A stretch of DNA of 64,000 bases from NCBI GenBank assembly GCA_001414485.1, contig LLEY01000094.1, positions 124,001 to 188,000 of the forward strand, in the 5' to 3' direction. The stretch is from Calycina herbarum. Its lineage: Eukaryota; Ascomycota; Leotiomycetes; Helotiales; Pezizellaceae. Position 1 is the first letter of the stretch. Every line of letters starts with the position of its first letter. Shown here piece after piece: positions 55,262 through 64,000 of the stretch. Position numbers and translations under genes: made by a program. Under the pieces are notes generated by a model that saw only the letters and a program-made list of their open reading frames with translations, had not been told where the DNA came from and ran no database searches.

Positions 55262-55991
55262 TAGAATTTCCAACAGCGTTTACGATGCACTCAAAGACAC
55301 GCCAAGCTCATCCGCCCATTAAATATGCAGCCAATTTGGTGCTTTCCATATCTGCCAGAAGCAAGGCCAAAACAATTCTAAAGTTGTAACTGTTTCTTTG
55401 CCATTTCAGGTCATCGACTTACCACCTCGCGCATCTGTACTCTTTGGAGCCTCATTGCGCCCGCAGAGCTTATTTCCAAGAGGGTTGGGGGTGGCGTGGG
55501 ACAATTAATTGCTAAACTGGGCTACGGTGGAGACTACAGTGCAGTGCACTATTCGTTCAAGACGGGGAAGATATCCCAATTTCCACCGCACACAACTCTC
55601 CACATGCATTAGTAAACAAGCTAATATTAGCCCTCGTAGCCTCTCTTTTAGACATTATCTTTAGCAAGTCTATAAGAGAGCAGCTTCTTACTTTTTTTCC
55701 TATAATACTACCTTTTAATATATTATTCTAAAATTAAAACCTTATTATCTTCTTTAATTCCTCTATCTTTTAAGCTCTTTTACTAGCTCTTTTACTAGTA
55801 AGATATCTAGCTTTTTAAGTAGTAAAGAGAGCTTTCTTTTAAAAGATAATAATAGTTATATATAAGATTATAACTCTAAGTATAACTCGGATTATAATCT
55901 CTCTAAAGAAGAGAGAGATAAAGATAAGAAAGAAGAAGATCTCTTTAGTAAACTAGAGTTAGAGGATTCTAGTACTAATTTATAAGACTCT
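55262..55991. other. Spacer entering an AT-rich RIP-affected island
   Basis: The first 350 bp have normal composition; from about 55620 the sequence becomes TA-rich with stops in all frames. No gene seen. Confidence 0.5.
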
Positions 55992-57992
55992 TATCCCCTC
56001 AGCTGCCATCAGGATCAAAGTTGGTGCCTTAGGCACCCCTGCATATGGCCGAGAACATCAAAACACAGAAATGTAAACAACCCCCCTTTTTAGCACTATA
56101 TTCCCACTTTTAACCACGCCAACATGCCGGAATGCACTCGATTTAATACTATAGATAAAGGCATCTTACGCCCTAATACCAAGCCAATTATAAAGGCCGG
56201 AACCGAATTTATCCCTATATAATTAGAGGATTAGAACCCTGAAATTACCCTCCTAAATAAGACATCTCCTAATAACCTAATTACTATCTTCTTACTCTAT
56301 TATTCTCTTGAAATGATAGATACTATTATACGCTATATAAATCTCTATATTAGAGAGCCTTAAGACTTATTAGCGTAAAATATAAGACCCTAGCTTAGTA
56401 CTTTATAACTTAGGAAGAAATCTATATTTATATAGCTATTTATATTTATATAACTATTTATATTAAATAGGAAATCTCTAACTACTGGAGTACTAAGTCT
56501 ATTATGCTAAATTACTCTATTTCTGAGTATATAAGTAGAAATAGATTTTAGGAATTATATATATAGTTTAGAATATATATACTAGAAGTAGAGAGTTCTT
56601 TTGAAAAGGCAAGTTCTATCTTATATCTATTCTCTATTTTACTAACTTCTCTATTAGATAGAACCTTTGAACTCTTATATATAAAAGGTTAATACTATAA
56701 TATAGAAACCCAGGTCAAGGTTAGCTGTTAATAAAAGTATAGCACGGTTTAAAGAAAGAGTAAAGGAAGTAACGACAATCCCTATAAAACCTATACCTAC
56801 TAGATTTAAGGTGTAGATTCTAGCCCAGCTTGGCTTCTTATAGGCTTGGAATTTCTATATTCTTAGACAAGGAAATAGACCTGTAAACGTTTAGATACTA
56901 AGAGAGCTAGAAGGAATAAAAAAGAGGAAAGAAGGGAATAAAACTTAGGCTGTTATTATTAAGTTAGTTAAGTCTCTACCTAGGAAGGGTTACTACATCT
57001 TCTTAGATAATCTCTTTACGTTAATAAAACTCTTTAAGTACCTACGCTCTCTTAGATTTAGTACTACTAGTATAGCTTATATAAAGTCCGGAATAATCTA
57101 AGAACTCGTAGATATAAAGAAGAACGATAAGAATAATACTCTCTCTTAGAGTGTCAAAAAGAGCCTACCTATACCCTCTAATAAGGTGTGTTAAGTAGCT
57201 TAGAAAGACAACTCTATTATCCTTCTTATAAGTATAGTTTCTAATAGGAAAGACCAGGTGTTACGTAACCGACGACGTTCTAAAGCAACCTCCTCTAAGG
57301 CTAAAACGTCTAGAATTCCCTTTAGAGATCAGCTAACAAAACATCTCTAGATCTCTTAACTTATAGACGATTATAACTATAGTATAGAGTACGTAGATAT
57401 TAGGGATTAAATATCAGCTGCCGCACCCGGGTTACAGCTAGTTAGAAGGGAGAGAGTATAAGCACTTAAACACTAGATCTTCCGAATAGTACTTATTAAC
57501 TCCTATTTAGTTTCCTAGTACTTAGAGACAAGTTCTACTTCTAACGTCTCTTTCTAGAGCTAAAAGGAGTTCCGGCGGCAGATTATTAATAGCTTACTAG
57601 CTGTTAGAAAGGCTGGTCCCTTGTCTAAAAAGAGAAGAGTTTTATATATAAATCCTAATATATACGAAGAACCTTTAGCTTCTTATAAGTTAGTTAAAAT
57701 AGCTTCTAACCGTTAGTATATTACTTATAAGAGATTAAGATATCAAGACCGCCTATAAAAAAGAATTATATTATCTTCTATTACTAAGGAATATAATAGA
57801 AAAAGTAATAAGAAGGTTTCTTTCTATAGATGTAATAAGTGTAAGATATAGCTTTATAATAATAACTCTTGTTTTAATATATATTATAAGAAATAGTTAG
57901 AATCTACCTCTTTCCTAGGAAATCCAGTGATCTTATTAGCTCGTCAGAGCTCTTAGCGCCTTACTTTGATCCTAATAGCAGCTGAGAGGATA
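55992..57992 (+). mobile_element. RIP-degraded PiggyBac-like DNA transposon
   Basis: Thirty-base terminal inverted repeats (55992-56021 and 57963-57992) begin TATCCYCTCAGCTGC and differ at three positions, each C in one copy and T in the other. Between them lies a plus-strand transposase remnant with blocks GYYIFLDNLFTLIKLFKYL (about 56985-57045), PGLQLVRRERV with VDIRD before it (about 57390-57445), and a C-terminal Cys cluster CNKC...CF (about 57828-57880). Several stops sit where a Gln codon (CAA/CAG) would become TAA/TAG, as RIP does. The target duplication TTAA expected of PiggyBac is not evident at the ends. The element is 2001 bp long and certainly inactive. Confidence 0.85.
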
Positions 57993-59198
57993 CTCTAGAC
58001 TCTATTCTCTCTACCTTTATACTTCCTATTCTACTTTATCTTACTTCTACTATTCTTCTACTAACTATTATTATATAATAAGCTATTAATATCGACTCTA
58101 TAGTAAACTCTATTTTATATCTTAGCTAGCTTAAAAGTAAGAAGTAAAATACTATAAGAGTAAGAGTTACTACTTTATTACTTTATAACTATAAATAGAG
58201 TATAGAATAGGTTATAGTAAGAACTAGGATTTCTCGCTCTTTTAATTTTAAGCTATAAAGTATTACCGCGCTGGTCCGTAACCTAGAAGAATACACGTAA
58301 CAAGCACGTAACCTTGGGAACCACTTCGGTAATAAGGATATATAGATCTATAATAAGAGCTATTACGAGATTTCAGCTTCTTATAGCTTTTTATAATTAC
58401 TAAGTAACCTCTTTTCTCTAGGTATATAAACCGTGTTACTCTCGTAGATAGAACTATAGCTTTAAATTCTCGAGTATATATATATATATATACTCTTATA
58501 CCTTTGTCTTTAGTTATAGATCGTAATATAAAGTAAGGTTCTATAACAGTTATAGTTACGAAGACTAGATATTATATATTCGCTTAGATATACACTAGTA
58601 CTAGCGTACGCACTAGCGTAGATAACTTGTATTTAGTTCCCGGTTCTCTCGCGCTCTTCTACTCTCCTCGTCTTTTGTTCTAAGAATAGAGTATTATTTA
58701 TTCTAAGTCTATTATCTAAAGTACGTCTATTATAGGTTCTAGAAAGAGAGTAGGTTTCTAAGACAAATATAAAGACCTTTTATATAGATAATAAACCCTG
58801 TCTTAAGAGGCTACTAATCTTAGAGAAAGTACGTCTTTATATTCTTAAAGTTATAAATAAAAACAGTATAATAAGAGAGTAGTTATATTAGTATATTATA
58901 TAAGAAGTTAGAGAGACTCTTAGTTATACTAAAGAAGAGAGCTCTTCTCTAAGTACTATTTATAAGTTAATAAGAAGTAAGAGATACTAGATTTATAAGA
59001 GAATATAAAACCAGGTCTAAATAAGCTATTAAAGAAGACTTGTTTAAACTAGTATCTCTTTTATAAGAAGTAGATCTTAAAGAACTAGAAGAACGTTATT
59101 TTTATAAATAAGACGTTAGTTTAAAAGAAGAGTATAAGAGAGCGAAAGAGAGTATAGAGAATAAAGAAAGAGATATAGTATTATTATATTATTATATA
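57993..59198. other. AT-rich RIP-affected sequence between two transposons
   Basis: About 1.2 kb of TA-rich, stop-filled sequence. It is probably further transposon debris; no family can be recognised. Confidence 0.45.
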
Positions 59199-61019
59199 AC
59201 GTGTTTCATAAGCGAGCTAGCTATATAAGCGAGCTGGCTACTCTTTAAACTTTATAATAATTATTAACTTCTAGTTATATTATCTCTACTAAACAACGCC
59301 TAAATATCTCTCAACGAAAACAAGATTAACTTAGCTATCTAAGTACTCGAAAACGACGTGTTAATAACCTAACAAAGCGCTACGAAGGCTTATAATACCT
59401 CTCGATCTACTATTTTAAGCTAATACGCCGGAATCTAACTAAGACGCGATTACGAGCCTAATTCGAAGAAACTTACAAAGCTAGAGAAGGAGACGATAAT
59501 TAGATATATATTAGAGTAGGATTTAAGAGGGTTTTCGTCTATAAAGGATATAGTATAAGATATAGCTAATAACTTACTAAAGAAGCGCGATAGATAGTCT
59601 ATAAATAGAAACTAGCTAGACAACTTTATTTAGTATATACCTAAGCTAAAAACTCGATAGAGTAGTTCTTATAATTATTAGTAAGCTTTAACTAAAGATC
59701 CGCGGATTATTAGTCTATAGTTTATACTTATATAGTTATTTAAGAATAAACATAGTATTATAGATAAGAATATATATAATTTCAACGAGACTGGTTTTAT
59801 AATAGGTGTTATATTATCTTAGCTTATTATTATAAGTTTAGAGATATATAAGAGATATAAAAAAGTTTAGCTAGGTAATCGCGAATAGGTTATAGTTATT
59901 TAAGAAGTTAATATAACAGGTTAGATAATTCTACTATTTATTATCTTTATAAGTAAGATACTTATATCTTCTTAGTATAAGAATATAGATATACTATACG
60001 ACTAGGTTATTAATATTAGTACTAATAGCTAGATAAATAATAAGCTTAGAGTTATATAGTTAGAGTATTTTAATAAGTATATAAAAGTACAAAGTGTTAA
60101 AGAATATAGACTACTAATTATTAATAGTTATAAAAGCTATAACTCGCTCGAATTCCAGCGACTTTATAAAGACTTTAATCTTATTACTCTTTATATACCT
60201 CTATATTCTTCGTATTTATTATAGCTGCTTAATATTAGCTGTTTTTCGCTATTAAATCGAGTATATAGAAATAAGATCTCTAGCTTAGTATATAATTATA
60301 TTAACTATATTACTAAAGAAACTTTCTTTTAAGCTTTTAAAGTAGCTTTTTATAAAGCTTTTATAAAAGATAATATCTACGCGAGTTTTCGAGACACTAG
60401 ACTAGTCCTATATAACCTAGAAGTTATATTATCAAAGCTTAATTTAAAGCTTCGTATACTAACTCTAGTTATACTAGAAGACACTCTATAAGAGTCTAGA
60501 ATACTAAGTAATATACACGAGATAGAGGCTTAATTAACACTTATTCAAGACCGGATTCAAAGATACTAAGACTTATCGTCTAGTTCTATTATTAAGTCTC
60601 TTAATTAGCTAGAAAAAGGCTCTACTAGAATAGTATATAATATAGTATTAATATAGAAAGAAATCATAGATCTTCGTAAGATAACTAAGGCTATAACTAA
60701 GTATAAGAGTTATAAAAGGAAATATATTCAGAGTTAAGAGATATTAACAGTAGAGAAGGTAATTAGAAGAGTAGTAGAGAGATAAAAAAGAAGGTATAAG
60801 TAGAGAGGTACTATAGACGTTATAGTAAAATTAGATATAATTCTCGTACTTATTAAGTAGAAATAGTAGATACTAAAGATAGTAACGACTCTAAATAATC
60901 TTATAGTATCTTATATAATATAATAGCTTATTCTAGTATTAAGTAATTTATATTTAAAAATAAGTTATTTAGAAAAGTAGCTAGCTCGCTTATATAGCTA
61001 GCTCGCTTATAAAACACGT
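59199..61019 (+). mobile_element. RIP-degraded Fot1/pogo-like (Tc1/mariner) DNA transposon
   Basis: The element is 1821 bp with ~45-bp terminal inverted repeats (ACGTGTTTYATAAGCGAGCT...), each containing the motif TATAAGCGAGCT twice. It is flanked by a TA on both sides (59197-59198 and 61020-61021), the Tc1/mariner target duplication. TIR mismatches are transitions. The plus-strand transposase remnant contains an N-terminal CENP-B/HTH-like segment and the DDE catalytic core with FNETGF (about 59780), QLGNREQVIVI and LIINSYKSYNS ... SYLLQLLNISCFSLLNRVY, the order known from pogo/Fot1 elements. Many stops at former Gln and Trp codons indicate RIP. It is dead. Confidence 0.85.
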
Positions 61020-61391
61020 TACTAATAGAAGAGGTTTAGTAAGTTTTCTAAAGTAAAGCTCTTTCTTATATAATATAAAGAAGCCTTATTATATCTAAGA
61101 GAAAGAGACTAAGAAAGAGAAGAAGGATTATAAAAAGAATCTTATAATATATAATATAGCTTAGTTCTTTTAAGATAAAGAGAAATAAGAGGCTTTTTAA
61201 AATATAAAGTAATAAAAGAAGATAAACTAAAATAAATAAAATATTAAGATAATAAAAACTTAGTACTAAAAGAACTATTACTAAGATACTTTTTAACCTC
61301 TTATTAATATACTATACTCTCTATTTAAGTATAAAGAGTTTATAAATCTTATTATTTTAGAAAAGAGATAAGAAGAGATAAACTAGTATAG
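61020..61391. other. Short AT-rich spacer between two mobile elements
   Basis: RIP-affected, no feature recognised. Confidence 0.4.
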
Positions 61392-61899
61392 TGTAACGAA
61401 ACTCAAACGAACTTAAACAAAGATGACTAAGTCTCGAAGGTTGGTATGTAGTAAGAAGTATGAATGCGCTAGGTTGTTCACTTGGAAGTGAACTCGTTAC
61501 TTGTATTAAAGATGTTAAATAAGATAATAAGATTGATAACTAAAGTTAAGTACGAAGCTCCTATCTAGATGGCAGACGTGCTAGTATATATAGAACCTTC
61601 GTCCTTTGCCTATATCGCCCTGAAACCCTTATATCGCTTATATCGCCTGCTAACCGAGCGATGTAGGCGATGTAGGCGATTATTACGTGTCTGCTAACAG
61701 AGTTATGTGATTCTAACATAATCCTAATAATGAGATCCTAAAGTCCTTTAAGTGCTATCACTTCTAGGCTTCCTCCTATATTACCTTTCCTTTCCTAGAT
61801 ACTTATGCCTTGTCCTGTTAGAACGCTGTTTAGACTACGTATTACGATTTATACGTGATTTATAACACTATCCTCTTCTTAGTCTAACGTGTCCCTACA
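61392..61899 (-). repeat. 3' LTR of a Ty3/gypsy retrotransposon
   Basis: On the minus strand the 508-bp stretch begins TGTAGGGACACG and ends TTTCGTTACA, the TG...CA boundaries of an LTR, and lies downstream of the minus-strand pol remnant. It is less TA-rich than the pol region, with CG-containing repeats (ATCGCC/GGCGAT, 61605-61680). The 5-bp flank on the outer side is TATAG; the matching copy would lie beyond the window. Confidence 0.7.
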
Positions 61900-64000
61900 C
61901 TTAAGTATAGCCTAAGAAATATCGTTGAAAGGCTAGCAGCCTTTCTATTCTTCTATTATGTCGTTAACGTCTTCCTATAAGGACAAACTTAAATAAAATA
62001 GAATTCTCTATACTCTTTAAATCGAACAATTAGGACGCGAAATGATTCCTTATACTCGATATGTTTATGCTAAATCCGGTCGTTATTGTGTTAGTATTAC
62101 TAATAGTTCTAAGTGCTCTAAGTATACTAGGAAAGGCAAATCCTGTGATGTCGAGGAACGAAACCGAATACCCTTACTTTTCGAATAGGAATCCCTTAAT
62201 ACTTAGAAACAATAGTTATAATAAGAAGAGGAGATGGCCTATAAGGTTTAAGAAGAAGCTATGTAGAAGATCCTCTGCTTACGGAAGTAATAGCGTTTCC
62301 TTGCTAAGCGGGAGTAAGAGATGCTTTGTCGCGGCCTCTTAACCCTATAAGAGCTTGATAAAGCTAAGGAGAAAGAAGAAAAAAGAAAATAAGAGGAAAA
62401 AGAAAAGGTTGAGGTAGATACGATTATGGTCTTAGGCAGAGGCCTAGACAATTATACACCTGCTTATGCTAGCACGTCCCTTTTTGACATTCCTCTGGAA
62501 CCTGGTCTCGATTCCGCTTTTTTCGAGGTTTTCCTTACTAACTATAAGATGTGGGTAGGCTTGGGTTTTGTTGGTGGAACTCCTGAAGTTCTACCTGGTA
62601 CTGGTTAAGGTTTCCTTTCGGTTCCTAAGTGTTCTCTGAATGTGGGTAATTTAACTACTTAATTAAATACTTGACTCGTCCTTTAATAAGTCTATAGTTA
62701 AGAATCCTCTCGACTTTATATTTAGTGTTTAGGTTTACTAGTTGGATTTCTATGATTAGGGCTGGTGGTGCTCCTAGTAGTGCTGGTTCAAGTAAGGATA
62801 CGTGGAATACTAGGTAGATGTTTATTGTCTTTAGTAATACTAATTTATAATTTAAAGGTCTCTTAACATATTTGATTTTAAATAGTCTAAGTTTTTTATA
62901 ATCTAGTTTATTACTTAGTCTTTTTATATCAATGTTTTTCTATACTAAGTAGACTTTATCCCCCTCTTTTAGCGTTGGCTCTTAACTACGTCGTTTATTA
63001 TAGTAGTATATATTTCTTTTAGCTATAAACTATAAGTCCTCTGTAAGTTCCTTATATAGACTTTTGATTTTCGAGACTTAAATACGAGTAAGTTAGTTGT
63101 TAATAGTCATAGACAGCGGTTCTTAATATACTAATAATTTATACCTAAAATTAGCATAGAATAGCGTAATAAGTATTATTTCTATTACTAAACTATTGTA
63201 GGTAAACTGTGCTAAGGGTAGTAGTTCTACCTAGTTGTCTTACTAGTAGTTTATATAATAATAAAGGTATGTTTTAACTACTTAATTTATTTATTTGTTT
63301 TCTTTATTTATTTAAGGGTAGAAAGCTATAGAAAGCTTTCTTTTTATACCTAATTATTTTATAAGAGCGATCTAAAATTTTAAGGTAAAGAGCTTATCTC
63401 TATCTAAGAGTATTTCTTCTAGTAGTCTATATCTTAAGACTACTTCTCTAAGGAATATAAATGCTAATTCCTTAGCTATACTTAACTCTATATATACTAT
63501 AAGAATTATATACTTTATAAGTTATTCTATAATAACTAGGATTACGTTATATTTAACTCTTGTTATTAGATCTTTAGATTTTAGTAATTTGATAATAAAA
63601 TCTATAGATATTAATTTCTAAGGTATTTATAGTATTAGAGTAGTGTTTATCTATTTATAAGGAGTATAGTAGGAAGCCTTATTCCTAGTATAGGTATTAT
63701 ATTCTACTATTACTTCCTTAACTATTATAGATAACCGATTAATATAGTAGTGTTATCTTATCCTCTAGAGGGTTCTTCGAATTCCTTAGTAACTATAAGC
63801 AGACGTAGTATAGTATTCTTATATAAATTCTTTTATATATAAACTAGGAACCTATAGTTTCCCTTTTATATACTAGTTATAACCTTCGTATATGTTTTAA
63901 ATTTTATCTATCTATATGTCGTTTATCGTTGCTATCTCGTACACCGTAGGTACTAAGTCTCTATTCTTAAGAGTTTTTAAGATTATAATCTTTTTATACT
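61900..64000 (-). mobile_element. RIP-degraded Ty3/gypsy chromovirus, 3' part of pol (partial)
   Basis: Minus-strand remnants show an integrase core (about 63340-63630; frame with SIDFI, AKELAFIFLREVV and LLDRDKLFTLKF) and a C-terminal chromodomain (about 62560-62730; YKVERILNYR, VKYLIK, YPHSENT, LQEFHQQNP). In the chromodomain two codons are TAG exactly where Trp (TGG) is conserved in chromodomains, the signature of RIP. The chromodomain after integrase identifies the chromovirus lineage of Ty3/gypsy. The element continues beyond the right edge. Reverse transcriptase is not in this window. Two plus-strand frames within 62061-62608 are shadows. Confident on family, not on exact ends. Confidence 0.8.

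Noticed and set aside
62061..62608. Two plus-strand frames in the right-hand island
   Set aside because: They lie opposite the minus-strand chromovirus remnant and show no domain.

Overview
The window is nuclear DNA of a filamentous ascomycete (Pezizomycotina; Leotiomycetes is my guess from the general look of the genes, not proven). The evidence is short 45-170 nt GT-AG introns with CTAAC/CTGAC-type branch sites, fungal-specific families (DUF3716, 2EXR, amadoriase, Isp4-type OPT transporter), and AT-rich islands whose repeats carry C-to-T/G-to-A damage typical of repeat-induced point mutation (RIP). Exon structures were built by hand from splice consensus and reading-frame continuity; each multi-exon model given with coordinates sums to a whole number of codons.

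Layout. 0.7-3.7 kb: a GNAT acetyltransferase and a DHA2-type MFS drug exporter (both minus). 4.9-8.3 kb: a DUF3716 protein and an unknown 408-aa protein (plus). 8.5-9.3 kb: a small AT-rich insertion with a perfect hairpin. 9.7-15.1 kb: an ArsB/NhaD-like ion transporter (minus) and a seven-TM unknown protein (plus). 15.9-17.6 kb: two doubtful, possibly related and decayed small genes. 18.5-20.4 kb: an unusual aldehyde dehydrogenase-nucleotidyltransferase fusion (minus). 21.4-25.8 kb: an NAD(P)-binding protein, a 159-aa orphan missed by simple ORF calling, a foldback MITE and a C2H2 zinc-finger protein. 26.4-37.8 kb: conserved housekeeping genes: BCS1-like AAA ATPase, t-SNARE Tlg1, PP2A B56 subunit and TFIIIC subunit Tfc1. 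38.2-40.3 kb: a 2EXR pseudogene, a tRNA-Arg(UCG) and a second member of the orphan small-protein family. 41.5-45.6 kb: an O-methyltransferase and a 756-aa unknown protein. 47.6-55.3 kb: nutrient genes: a Pho84-like phosphate transporter, a peroxisomal fructosyl amino acid oxidase and an OPT peptide transporter. The last two are divergent and share a GATA-rich promoter. 55.3-64 kb: a RIP-degraded island with a PiggyBac-like element, a Fot1/pogo-like element and one end of a Ty3/gypsy chromovirus.

The points most worth following are the ALDH-NTase fusion, the orphan paralog pair with identical intron positions and phases, the GATA-site cluster between the amadoriase and the OPT transporter, the seven-TM gene whose intron is in frame and stop-free, and the complete terminal inverted repeats of three transposons whose mismatches are transitions.
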